Positions 1-6,509 are shown, counted from the first letter of the stretch. The stretch: 7,395 nucleotides of DNA from Rikenellaceae bacterium (GCA_031286025.1 JAITVB010000253.1:1-7395), one strand, 5' to 3'. Translations and numbers: made by a program. Notes: generated by a model from the sequence alone, not told the origin.

Positions 1-1459
1 CGTGGGTAAAACCGCCAAGCGCAGATACTGCCACGAAACCAACGATGAAGAGTTGCGCCAACTGATTGTGAGCGAACTCTACGGCAAAGCCTACGAAATC
101 GCCAAGAGCCAAAGCGCGAAACACGAACGCCAGGAAAAATTCGACGCCCTCGAAGCCGAATTCGCCGCCCGCTATTCGGAAGAAGAACTGGCGGAGAAAA
201 TGCCGTTTATCAAAAAATATTTCCACGACGACGTGCTGAAAAAGGCGATGCGCAACATGATCCTCGACGAAGGTGTGCGCCTCGACGGCCGCAAGACCGA
301 CGAGATCCGCCCGATCTGGTGCGAAGTGGATTACCTGCCCCGTCCCCACGGCTCGGCGATTTTCACCCGCGGTGAAACCCAGTCGCTGACAACGGTGACA
401 CTCGGAACGAAACTCGACGAAAAGATGATCGACGAGGTAATGTACCGCGGTACGGAACAATTTACCCTGCACTATAACTTCCCGCCGTTCTCGACGGGTG
501 AAGCGCGTGCCGCCCGCGGCACCTCGCGCCGTGAGATCGGCCACGGCAACCTGGCCTACCGCGCGCTGAAGCCGATGATTCCGTTGGGCGAAGAAAATCC
601 TTATGCCGTGCGCGTGGTGTCGGACATCCTTGAGTCGAACGGCTCGTCGTCGATGGCGACCGTTTGTGCCGGTACGTTGGCCCTGATGGATGCCGGCGTA
701 AAACTCAGGAAACCCGTTTCGGGGATCGCGATGGGCCTCATTGCCGACACGAAGAGCGGCAAATGGGCTGTATTGTCGGACATCCTGGGCGATGAAGACC
801 ATCTGGGCGACATGGATTTCAAGGTAGCCGGTACCCGCGACGGGATCACCGCTACGCAGATGGACATCAAAGTAGACGGCCTTTCCTATGAAGTGTTGGC
901 CAAAGCTCTGGAACAGGCCAAGCGCGGCCGCATGCACATCCTCGACAAACTGACCGAAACGATCGCCGAACCGCGTGAGGATTATAAAACGCACGTGCCG
1001 CGCATCGTCCAGATCGTCATTCCGACCGACTTTATCGGCGCGGTGATCGGGCCGGGCGGCAAGGTAATTCAGGAGATCCAGAAGACCACCGGCACGACGA
1101 TCACCATCACCGAAGTCGACAACAAGGGCATCGTCGATATTTTTGGCGACAACAAGGACGCGATCGAAGCTGCCCTGGCCCGTGTGAAAGGCATCGTGGC
1201 CATCCCGGAAGTAGGCGAAATCTACAAAGGCAAGATCAAGACGATCGTCACCTTCGGCGCTTTCGTCGAAATCATGCCCGGCAAAGACGGCCTGCTCCAC
1301 ATCTCGGAGATCGACCACAAACGCTTTAACACGATGGAAGAGACCGGTCTGAAGGAAGGTCAGGAGATCGAGGTGAAGCTGATCGACGTCGACCCCAAGA
1401 CCGGCAAACTTAAACTCTCGCGCAAGGTACTGATCCCGAAAGAAGGAAAAGAAGTCTGA
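1..1459 (+). CDS. pnp: Polynucleotide phosphorylase, C-terminal part (5' end outside window)
   Basis: PNPase is a homotrimeric 3'-5' exoribonuclease that degrades RNA phosphorolytically and can add tails. 485 residues are visible of a protein usually about 700-750 long; the first RNase PH domain lies left of the window. The GTG at base 2 is only the first complete codon, not a start. Order seen: helical linker (about 1-80), second RNase PH domain (about 83-320), KH domain (about 335-395) with the GPGG loop at 350-353 followed by K354, and S1 domain (about 404-476). The block [12 protein letters not shown] carries D266, D272 and K274, equivalent to E. coli catalytic D486, D492 and K494. The phosphate-binding SNGSSS stretch is also present. 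The TGA stop is followed by a terminator at 1545. No damage is visible, so the enzyme is probably active. Confidence 0.97.
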   Translation, partial: VGKTAKRRYCHETNDEELRQLIVSELYGKAYEIAKSQSAKHERQEKFDALEAEFAARYSEEELAEKMPFIKKYFHDDVLKKAMRNMILDEGVRLDGRKTDEIRPIWCEVDYLPRPHGSAIFTRGETQSLTTVTLGTKLDEKMIDEVMYRGTEQFTLHYNFPPFSTGEARAARGTSRREIGHGNLAYRALKPMIPLGEENPYAVRVVSDILESNGSSSMATVCAGTLALMDAGVKLRKPVSGIAMGLIADTKSGKWAVLSDILGDEDHLGDMDFKVAGTRDGITATQMDIKVDGLSYEVLAKALEQAKRGRMHILDKLTETIAEPREDYKTHVPRIVQIVIPTDFIGAVIGPGGKVIQEIQKTTGTTITITEVDNKGIVDIFGDNKDAIEAALARVKGIVAIPEVGEIYKGKIKTIVTFGAFVEIMPGKDGLLHISEIDHKRFNTMEETGLKEGQEIEVKLIDVDPKTGKLKLSRKVLIPKEGKEV

Positions 1460-1544
1460 AACGAGGATGTCCGATCGTTTCGGTACGATTTTTGATTCAT
1501 TTCGAATGATCCCGACCGGCACCGACTGGTTTGGAACAAAATTT

Positions 1545-1575
1545 GGCAGGGAAAGGCGCTTTTCCTGCCTTTTTT
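1545..1575 (+). terminator. Intrinsic terminator of pnp
   Basis: A 10-bp stem pairs 1545-1554 (GGCAGGGAAA) with 1560-1569 (TTTTCCTGCC), with one G-T wobble and a 5-base loop GGCGC. Six T follow. It lies 85 bases after the pnp stop and directly ahead of the next promoter. A weaker 5-bp hairpin (ATCGT/ACGAT, 1474-1489) followed by four T sits closer to the stop and may add to termination. Confidence 0.88.
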
Positions 1576-1599
1576 GGGAGCGTTTCTTAAATATTTAAC

Positions 1600-1607
1600 T
1601 ATATTTG
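1600..1607 (+). promoter_or_regulatory. Bacteroidetes-type -7 promoter element for the lipoprotein gene
   Basis: TATATTTG matches the Bacteroidetes primary-sigma -7 consensus TAnnTTTG exactly, in an AT-rich stretch between the pnp terminator and the lipoprotein gene. The only upstream TTTG (1573-1576) is 23 bases away, slightly too far for a normal -33 box, so that element is weak or absent. Transcription would start near 1612-1616, giving a leader of about 57-60 bases. Confidence 0.55.
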
Positions 1608-1671
1608 TGGGTATCCTTGTGCGAAACGATCGGGAAACAAGTCAGATTTAAATATTAAAATTCCAGTGATT

Positions 1672-3375
1672 ATGAAAAGAGTGTTAAAAACGAGTATCCT
1701 CTTCGGGTTGCTTGCCATGCTGATGACGAGTTGTTCCTGCTACAAAAAGATGAGAAAGGATGTGGACGAACTCAAGACCACTTGCGCGCCGAGCGTGCTC
1801 TCGCTCCAGGGAAAACAGGTGAACGCCGAATACACGATCACCTTTCCTGCCAACTACTTTAATAACAAGGCGGTGGTTCGCATGACCCCGGTGTTGGTGT
1901 TTGCCGACGGCGAACTGGCCGGCGCGCCGATGTATCTTCAGGGTGAAAGCGTGAAGGACAATTACGGCGTGGTGCCCAAAGCCGGCAAGGCCGTTTCGCA
2001 GAAACTGTTCTTTCCGTATAGCGAAAAGATGAAGCAATCGACGCTCGAACTGCGCCTCGAAGTGCAGTGCGGCAAGCGTCCGGCGGGCCGCAGCCTGTTG
2101 GTTCCGCTGACCACCCTCCCGTTGGCGAGCGGCGTGAGCACGATTCAGGAAATGACCGACCTTTCGGGCGATCCGGCGATGTGTGCCGATAACTTCAAGC
2201 GCAATACGACCATCTCGAAGGACGCCCGCATCCTGTTCCTGATCAACAAGTCGGATGTGCGTGCAGCCCAACTCAGCAGCACCGAGGTCAAGGCCCTCGA
2301 AGATTTCGTACGCGAGAACTCGACCGACCCGAAAAAGACCGTGGGTACGATCTACGCCAAGTCCTACGCCTCACCCGACGGCCCGGCCGATTTCAACAAC
2401 AAGTTGGCCCAGGATCGCAGCCGTAACACCCAGACCGCGCTGACCCAAAAGTATAGGAACAACCCGCTGCCCGGCACCTCGAACTTCGATACAGAAGCCC
2501 TCGGTGAAGACTGGGAAGGGTTCCGCGAACTGGTTCAGACTTCCGACATTCCGGACAAAGACCTGATCCTCCAGGTGCTCAATATGTACAACGACCCGCA
2601 GAAGCGCGACGCCGAAATCAAGAACCTGTCGGCCGCTTTCACCGTGTTGAAAGACAAGGTACTGCCCGAACTGCGCCGTTCGAAACTTTCGGTGAACGTT
2701 GACGTGGCCGGCCTGACCGACGCCGAACTGCGTGCCGCCGTGGCCGGAAACATTTCGCAACTCGACGTGGAAGAGCTGCTTTTTGCCGGGACTCTCTTCA
2801 ACGACGCCTCCACCCAAGCCAAGGTCTACAAGACGGCTGCCGACAAGTACAACGACTATCGTGCCTGGAACAACTACGGCGCCGTGATGCTCAAGGATGG
2901 CCGTTATGCCGAAGCCGCTGCCGCCTTCCAGAAGGCTGCCACGCTGAACAACTCGTCGAACGAGGTGATCAATAACCTCGGTCTCTCGGCGATCGCTACC
3001 GGCAACTACGCCGATGCCAAGAAATACCTCTCATCGATCAGCACCAACGAATCGAAGTACAACCTCGGCCTGCTGAACCTGGTGGAAGGCAACTACGCCG
3101 AAGCTTCGCGTACGTTGACCGGATACAATCTGGCCGTGTCTGAGATCCTCAATGGCAACCTGGCGAAAGCCAAGAGCCTGTTGGCAAGCGAAACCAACGT
3201 TGACGCCGACTACCTGAAGGCTGTCATCGCCGCCCGCGAAGGCGATGCCGCCGGTGTGATTTCAAACCTGACCGCCACTTTCGGCAAGGAGCCGCTCTAC
3301 AAACAGTTTGCTGCCCAGGACGTGGAATTTGCCAAGTACAAAACCAATCCGTCGTTCGCCGCCTTGGTGAAATAA
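1672..3375 (+). CDS. Lipoprotein with internal OmpA-like segment and C-terminal TPR repeats
   Basis: A 567-residue envelope lipoprotein of unknown function. The ATG at 1672 is preferred over an in-frame GTG at 1666 because it gives a clean start (MKRVLK), a hydrophobic core and the lipobox MTSC, with lipidated Cys at residue 21 and a second Cys at 23. Residues about 25-170 form an uncharacterised N-terminal domain, probably beta-rich. Around 224-260 is an OmpA-like stretch: YASPDG (232-237), then LAQDRSR with R249 and R251. This belongs to the Bacteroidetes variant in which SPDG or SPEG replaces the usual TD of the peptidoglycan-binding motif. TPR repeats occupy about 396-463 (W399 in the first, then a second NNLGLSA repeat), with weaker helical repeats to about 520. 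It is flanked by its own promoter and terminator, so it is likely monocistronic. A scaffold between outer membrane and peptidoglycan is inferred, not shown. Confidence 0.9.
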   Translation: MKRVLKTSILFGLLAMLMTSCSCYKKMRKDVDELKTTCAPSVLSLQGKQVNAEYTITFPANYFNNKAVVRMTPVLVFADGELAGAPMYLQGESVKDNYGVVPKAGKAVSQKLFFPYSEKMKQSTLELRLEVQCGKRPAGRSLLVPLTTLPLASGVSTIQEMTDLSGDPAMCADNFKRNTTISKDARILFLINKSDVRAAQLSSTEVKALEDFVRENSTDPKKTVGTIYAKSYASPDGPADFNNKLAQDRSRNTQTALTQKYRNNPLPGTSNFDTEALGEDWEGFRELVQTSDIPDKDLILQVLNMYNDPQKRDAEIKNLSAAFTVLKDKVLPELRRSKLSVNVDVAGLTDAELRAAVAGNISQLDVEELLFAGTLFNDASTQAKVYKTAADKYNDYRAWNNYGAVMLKDGRYAEAAAAFQKAATLNNSSNEVINNLGLSAIATGNYADAKKYLSSISTNESKYNLGLLNLVEGNYAEASRTLTGYNLAVSEILNGNLAKAKSLLASETNVDADYLKAVIAAREGDAAGVISNLTATFGKEPLYKQFAAQDVEFAKYKTNPSFAALVK

Positions 3376-3395
3376 TCGATTGAACATAAATGCTC

Positions 3396-3429
3396 AAAGA
3401 AGCCGGCTCGCGCAGCCGGCTTCTTTTTT
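3396..3429 (+). terminator. Strong intrinsic terminator of the lipoprotein gene
   Basis: A perfect 13-bp stem pairs 3396-3408 (AAAGAAGCCGGCT) with 3414-3426 (AGCCGGCTTCTTT), with loop CGCGC. The T-run spans the end of the stem and three more bases (six T, 3424-3429). It begins 20 bases after the TAA stop and separates the lipoprotein gene from the sigma operon. Confidence 0.95.
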
Positions 3430-3543
3430 GTATCTTTACAAGGTAAAAGCTCCGAGTGCCGGGAGGTACTGTAACTTTTTGCCGTGGCCGCCGTTTAATG
3501 GTTGAACGACGCCCAAAGGACTTAAATCGAACTGTAGGAACCG

Positions 3544-4032
3544 ATGACCGAGATCCAGTATAATGTATGTGTGGATGCTTATGCCGACCATCTTTTCCGG
3601 TTTGTATTGAAGTCGCTCCGCGATGATGACGCGGCGAAGGACGTCGTGCAGGACAGTTTTTTGAGGTTGTGGGAGAACCGGGAGTCCGTCTATGACGGAA
3701 AGGAAAAATCTTACCTTTTCACGATCGCTTACCGCCTGATCGTCGACCATGTCCGCCTGCGCGACCGCAAGGGCGGCAGCGACGACCGGTTGACCCGGAT
3801 GGAAAGCCACGGCGGGGGAGAGTACGACAACTTGAGCGAGATCCTCTCCGAAGCGATTGACGCGCTGCCCGACCTGCAGCGAAGCCTGGTGCTGCTGCGC
3901 GATTATGACGGCTATTCCTACCAGGAGATCGGCGAGATCACGGGCCTGAGCGAGCCGCAGGTGAAAGTCTACATCTTTCGGGCACGGACGGCGCTGAAAC
4001 AGAAATTGGGTGCATTGGAAAATATTATTTGA
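3544..4032 (+). CDS. ECF-type RNA polymerase sigma factor
   Basis: A 162-residue group IV (extracytoplasmic function) sigma factor that directs core RNA polymerase to a dedicated promoter set. Region 2 spans about 8-72: DVVQDSFLRLWENR (33-46) is the region 2.2 signature that contacts the beta' clamp, and KSYLFTIAYRLIVDHVR (55-71) is the -10-recognising helix. A charged linker (about 73-98) follows. Region 4 (104-155) holds ALPDLQRSLVLLRDYDGYS and a helix-turn-helix (about 125-151, SYQEIGEITGLSEPQVKVYI). Regions 1 and 3 are absent, as in all ECF sigmas. The ATG at 3544 gives the usual N-terminal length. It is followed 7 bases later by a membrane protein gene, the usual place for a cognate anti-sigma. 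No convincing TAnnTTTG promoter was found in the 114 bases upstream, so it may be self-transcribed from an unrecognised ECF promoter. Confidence 0.96.
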   Translation: MTEIQYNVCVDAYADHLFRFVLKSLRDDDAAKDVVQDSFLRLWENRESVYDGKEKSYLFTIAYRLIVDHVRLRDRKGGSDDRLTRMESHGGGEYDNLSEILSEAIDALPDLQRSLVLLRDYDGYSYQEIGEITGLSEPQVKVYIFRARTALKQKLGALENII

Positions 4033-4039
4033 AAGAGTT

Positions 4040-5068
4040 ATGAAGATCGACCAGAACAATTACGAGCAATACGCGTTGGATTACCTCGAAGGTAACCTCG
4101 CGGGCGATATCCGCAAGGCGTTCGAAGCGTTTCTGGACGCCCATCCGGAAGAGGCTTCCGGTGTCCGTTCCCTCTTCGACGGGATGCCGCGCCTCGAACC
4201 CGAACCGTGGGTGACCTATCCGGACAAGCAGGCCCTGAAGCGGGCGGTTCCGATGTATGAAACCGCGCCGCACCGGACATTGGCCCGCCGGTGGATCTAC
4301 TACGCATGTGCCGCGGTCGCCGTAGTGGCGGTTTCGGTGTTGGGCGTCGGGCTTTATCGGACGCAGCCGGTCGATGATCCGTCTACGTCCTCGATGGCCC
4401 AAGCCCCTGCAACGGTAATCATGCAACGTGTCGCCCGCCGTGTTTTTTCCATTACTGATCGACAGGCGGCCCGATTCGCCGTATCCCGGGGGGCGACCTC
4501 TGCCGGATCCGATTCTGAAAAACTGGCTGCCGCTCGCGCGGTTTCCCGACCGGCGACCATCCCGGCAAAACCGGATCGGGAAAATGTAACGGCACAAACC
4601 GCTGTCGCGCAATTGACCCCGGCTTCCATGGCAACGAACATTACTGTCGATCCGACGTCGACCCCGGACGATGCCGATCCGGAGGAAGCGTTCGCCGTAA
4701 CCCCCTTAATCCCTTTGCTCACCGGTATTTCAACGGTACGTCCTTCCACCTCGGTCGTCCTGCCGGAAGGTCCGATCGTGCGCGAAATGATTACCGAGCG
4801 CACTTCGGATTTCGATTCGGCGGTCGACCCGGCCACCGGCCTTACCCATGGGCAGGTGTTGTTGGCGATGGGCGCCGACGCCCCGGCCGAAACAGCCGCC
4901 GGCGAACGTTTCCGCCGATCGCGCGGGGGCAAATTCTTCCGCAGCCTGGTGCAGCCGTTGGTCGAACCGCTCGATGTCCTTTCGCCCGTGACGGTTTACC
5001 GCGAGAACGAACAACGGATCATCGAAGTGGGCTCCTACATAGTGAGCCGTAAAAGAGTGAACAATTAA
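4040..5068 (+). CDS. Probable anti-sigma factor, single-pass membrane protein without zinc-finger motif
   Basis: 342 residues. The ATG at 4040 is preferred over an in-frame ATG at 4010 inside the sigma gene: it lies 7 bases after the sigma stop and gives the start MKIDQNNYEQYALDYLEGNL, a type common in Bacteroidetes proteins encoded next to ECF sigmas. Residues 1-84 would be cytoplasmic and bind the sigma factor. One transmembrane helix follows at about 85-107 (WIYYACAAVAVVAV), preceded by two Arg. The periplasmic part (about 110-342) starts with a long Ala/Ser/Thr/Pro-rich, probably disordered linker (to about 255) and ends in a conserved-looking basic segment (GGKFFRSLVQPLVEPL and VTVYRENEQRIIEVGSYIV). 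No HxxxCxxC zinc motif and no FecR domain are visible, so it is not a classical ZAS or FecR anti-sigma. The anti-sigma role is inferred from position and topology. Confidence 0.72.
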   Translation: MKIDQNNYEQYALDYLEGNLAGDIRKAFEAFLDAHPEEASGVRSLFDGMPRLEPEPWVTYPDKQALKRAVPMYETAPHRTLARRWIYYACAAVAVVAVSVLGVGLYRTQPVDDPSTSSMAQAPATVIMQRVARRVFSITDRQAARFAVSRGATSAGSDSEKLAAARAVSRPATIPAKPDRENVTAQTAVAQLTPASMATNITVDPTSTPDDADPEEAFAVTPLIPLLTGISTVRPSTSVVLPEGPIVREMITERTSDFDSAVDPATGLTHGQVLLAMGADAPAETAAGERFRRSRGGKFFRSLVQPLVEPLDVLSPVTVYRENEQRIIEVGSYIVSRKRVNN

Positions 5069-5097
5069 ACCAAAATAAAAACAAAACACTCACTGTC

Positions 5098-5883
5098 ATG
5101 AAAAAATTCATTATCTCGATCTCCGCCCTGGCCCTCGCCTTCGGCGCACACGTGGCCGCCGCCCAGGAACCCGGCGACACCACCGAAGTTTTTCGCGAAG
5201 AGATCATCATCGAAGAAGATTCGTCCGACGGCGAATGGGAAGAAAGTTACCGCGAAGTGAGAACGCGCGGCAGGAACGGTTGGAGAAGCGGTGACCTGTC
5301 GATCGGCCTCGGTTACAGCGGCTTGGTCGAAAACCTGGGCAACCTCTCGCTGCCCGACGATGCCAAATACCTGTCGCAGGAAAGCGGTTCGGACAATGTC
5401 AACTTCGATTTCCTGCTTCAGTACCGATTCAACGGATGGTTCAGCTTTATGCCCGGCCTTGGTATGGAAGTCAATAACTTCCGTTGGGATAATAACATGT
5501 ACCTCGCCAAGGGCGACAATGGTGTCATAGGCCCGGTTTATGTCGAAGACAACCTCAGAAAGAGCAAAATGGTGACCGGCTACTTGAATGTTCCGATGCT
5601 GTTCAAGATCAAATTCTCGCAGTATAACCGTAAGGCCCCGTATATCTATGGCGGGGTGATTGGCGGTGGGCGCATCTTCTGCTACGACAAGATCAAGGAG
5701 GGCGGCAACAAAGACCGGATGCGCGGCAACCTTAATCTGCGCAACTTCCACTGGGGTTACACGGTCGGCATCGGTATCCGCGGTCTGAGCATTTACGCGC
5801 GTTACTATCCGCAGTCGATCTTTCGTCCCGGCGAAGGCCCGCAAGTGGAACAGGTCAATATCGGCGTTTCCCTCGGCCTTTAG
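5098..5883 (+). CDS. Small outer-membrane beta-barrel protein (PorT-like family)
   Basis: 261 residues. The signal peptide is residues 1-22 (MKKF, hydrophobic core ISALALAFG, cleavage likely after AAA before Q23). The mature N-terminus is strikingly acidic (EVFREEIIIEEDSSDGEWEESYREV region, about 29-55). Then, from about residue 62, come alternating aromatic/glycine strands typical of an 8-10 stranded barrel: GDLSIGLGYSG, FDFLLQYRFNGWFSFMPGLG, GYLNVPMLFKIKF, APYIYGGVIGGG, WGYTVGIGIRG, LSIYARYYPQ, and the terminal strand QVNIGVSLGL. NVPMLFKIKF resembles the LPLLLKYRF strand of PorT/OmpW-like Bacteroidetes barrels. It starts 29 bases after the anti-sigma gene, behind an A-rich leader without Shine-Dalgarno, so it is very likely co-transcribed. 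It could be a sensor partner, a target of the sigma factor, or a structural barrel; no substrate can be read from the sequence. Confidence 0.85.
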   Translation: MKKFIISISALALAFGAHVAAAQEPGDTTEVFREEIIIEEDSSDGEWEESYREVRTRGRNGWRSGDLSIGLGYSGLVENLGNLSLPDDAKYLSQESGSDNVNFDFLLQYRFNGWFSFMPGLGMEVNNFRWDNNMYLAKGDNGVIGPVYVEDNLRKSKMVTGYLNVPMLFKIKFSQYNRKAPYIYGGVIGGGRIFCYDKIKEGGNKDRMRGNLNLRNFHWGYTVGIGIRGLSIYARYYPQSIFRPGEGPQVEQVNIGVSLGL

Positions 5884-5913
5884 TGCGTGCTGAGCGTGTC
5901 GTATGCCGTCTTT

Positions 5914-5983
5914 AACGATCGTTCCGGTTTTCAATGCTCGCGTGTACCTTAGTACGCTCCGGTTGAAAGCCGGAACGGTCGTT
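5914..5983. repeat. Imperfect 21-bp inverted repeat after the sigma operon
   Basis: Left arm 5914-5934 (AACGATCGTTCCGG then TTTTCAA) pairs with right arm 5963-5983 over 21 positions. The only two non-Watson-Crick positions are both G-U wobbles, so an RNA hairpin would be intact. The loop contains a smaller stem (GTAC/GTAC around CTTA). It begins 31 bases after the barrel gene stop, where a terminator is expected, but no T-run follows (GTTTAAATCTG). It could stabilise the 3' end, be a Rho-type or T-less terminator, or be a dispersed intergenic element. Confidence 0.6.
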
Positions 5984-5984
5984 T

Positions 5985-6147
5985 AAATCTGTACGCTCCG
6001 CACGACATACTGTACTGGCGGGTGATGGTCAAAGGTCTCGATTTCGCCGAAATGGGTCGCAGCTTGGAAAAGCCCACGAATTGTGCCGTGAGAATTGCGC
6101 AAAAATGCTTAAAATCGTGGGTTAGGGAGACAAAGAAAAGGCCATGA
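5985..6147 (+). pseudogene. Fragment resembling sigma region 4 / helix-turn-helix, no intact start
   Basis: A stop-free stretch (TAG at 5950 to TGA at 6145) reads HDILYWRVMVKGLDFAEMGRSL then EKPTNCAVRIAQKCLKSW. This has the layout of a sigma-70 region 4 or related HTH domain: a first helix ending in W/LRV, KGLDFAEMGRSL as the HTH scaffold, and a basic recognition helix. Codons in the first 30 positions are G/C-ending like real genes here; the tail (RETKKRP) is AT-richer. No region 2 is visible upstream: the 5' side is an inverted repeat with a stop. The only ATG (6025) would give 40 residues, too short for a complete sigma factor. Best read as a decayed remnant; a small functional HTH peptide is less likely. 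Identity rests on pattern only. Confidence 0.45.
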
Positions 6148-6280
6148 AATCATTGGATTTCATGGCCTTACTCGATTTCGCTTCGCACTATCGCGATTAT
6201 GGACGGAAAGTGAACCTTTGTCGTAACTGCCGCACGATCAATATGTTGGTAAAGCCTGAAAATACAAGCCCACGAATTGT
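6070..6280. repeat. 15-bp direct repeat bracketing 181 bases
   Basis: AAGCCCACGAATTGT occurs at 6070-6084 and, identically, at 6266-6280. Similarity continues weakly downstream (GCCGTGAG versus TTCCGTGTG). The first copy lies in the sigma-like fragment (codons K-P-T-N-C). The CCCACGA core also has an inverted partner, TCGTGGG, at 6115-6121. The intervening sequence holds a minus-strand terminator hairpin and no convincing gene. Possible origins are a duplication at the ends of an inserted or excised element, or a local duplication. Confidence 0.6.
6131..6169 (-). terminator. Intrinsic terminator facing the minus strand
   Basis: A perfect 14-bp stem pairs 6138-6151 (AAGGCCATGAAATC) with 6156-6169, with loop ATTG on the plus strand. 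On the minus strand the stem is followed by TTCTTTG, so the tract TTTTCTTTG including the stem end has terminator character. On the plus strand TACTCG follows, which does not fit. It could end transcripts coming from the minus-strand region on the right. The left arm overlaps the TGA of the sigma-like fragment. Confidence 0.65.
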
Positions 6281-6332
6281 TTCCGTGTGTTTTCCTGGAA
6301 TGAGCAAGGGGCGTGTTCAGTGGCTTTCTTAG
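6148..6332. other. Stretch without recognisable gene
   Basis: Apart from the terminator hairpin and the second 15-bp repeat copy, nothing coding is supported. A 62-codon plus-strand frame starts inside the hairpin (6144) but has mixed codon use and no recognisable motif. Base composition is AT-richer than the flanking genes, which suggests decayed or acquired DNA. Confidence 0.5.
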
Positions 6333-6424
6333 CCGAGGGCATCGAGTGGTGAGAGTGCTTTTGGGGCCCTCGGAGCAGGTCTCACCATGTGATGAAACTA
6401 TTTTGATATCTCGAAGCCTGCTCC
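6333..6424. other. Interlocking inverted repeats: candidate structured or pseudoknotted RNA
   Basis: There are three perfect 8-bp inverted pairs. Pair A is CCGAGGGC (6333-6340) with GCCCTCGG (6366-6373). Pair B is TGGTGAGA (6347-6354) with TCTCACCA (6380-6387). Pair C is GGAGCAGG (6372-6379) with CCTGCTCC (6417-6424). A and B interlock, as do B and C, while A and C overlap by only two bases. They could form a pseudoknot, or two alternative folds (A plus C, or B). The strand is unknown. No known riboswitch, tmRNA, SRP RNA or RNase P core sequence was recognised. Confidence 0.3.
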
Positions 6425-6438
6425 CGACGTGTCGGAAA

Positions 6439-6467
6439 GTGATACGCCGCTTCAGGCGGCGTATCAC
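6439..6467. repeat. Perfect 12-bp hairpin
   Basis: GTGATACGCCGC (6439-6450) pairs perfectly with GCGGCGTATCAC (6456-6467) around a 5-base loop TTCAG. On the minus strand only TTT follows, so it is at best a weak intrinsic terminator in that direction. A short CCGAC/GTCGG palindrome (6424-6435) sits just beside it. Confidence 0.75.
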
Positions 6468-6481
6468 CTCGACTTGGATGA

Positions 6482-6502
6482 CCGCGGGTCTGACACCCGC
6501 GG
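6482..6502. repeat. Perfect 8-bp GC-rich hairpin
   Basis: CCGCGGGT (6482-6489) pairs with ACCCGCGG (6495-6502) around CTGAC. It lies 7 bases downstream, on the minus strand, of the TAA that ends the possible coding remnant at 6510, and 14 bases from the 12-bp hairpin. No T-run follows in either direction. Confidence 0.7.
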
Positions 6503-6509
6503 CAGTTGT

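Noticed and set aside
1666..1671. In-frame GTG start six bases before the lipoprotein ATG
   Set aside because: The ATG at 1672 gives a normal signal peptide directly (MKRVLK); the GTG only adds M-I and has no better leader.
1684..2271. 195-codon minus-strand frame opposite the lipoprotein gene
   Set aside because: Shadow of a well-supported gene, with a His/Arg-rich translation and no motif.
3431..3479. Possible promoter elements TATCTTTA (3431-3438) and TAACTTTT (3472-3479) for the sigma gene
   Set aside because: Neither matches TAnnTTTG fully, and neither has a TTTG box at proper distance upstream; the first also abuts the terminator T-run.
4010..4039. Upstream in-frame ATG for the anti-sigma gene, overlapping the sigma gene
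   Set aside because: The ten extra residues (MHWKILFERV) do not fit the MKIDxNNYE start typical of these proteins, and the ATG at 4040 has normal spacing after the sigma stop.
3436..4059. 207-codon minus-strand frame opposite the sigma gene
   Set aside because: Covers the complete sigma factor in antisense and would cross its terminator region; no recognisable domain.
5065..5934. 289-codon minus-strand open frame opposite the beta-barrel gene
   Set aside because: It mirrors the barrel gene, which has a signal peptide and barrel strands; the antisense frame shows no domain and arises from GC-rich codon bias.
6144..6332. 62-codon plus-strand frame starting inside the terminator hairpin
   Set aside because: The start codon is buried in a 14-bp stem, codon use is unlike the neighbours, and no motif is visible.
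6320..6440. Cobalamin or other known riboswitch on the minus strand (GAGACCTGC, GCCACTG words)
   Set aside because: The words occur in the wrong order and spacing for a B12 riboswitch, and no downstream gene would be controlled.
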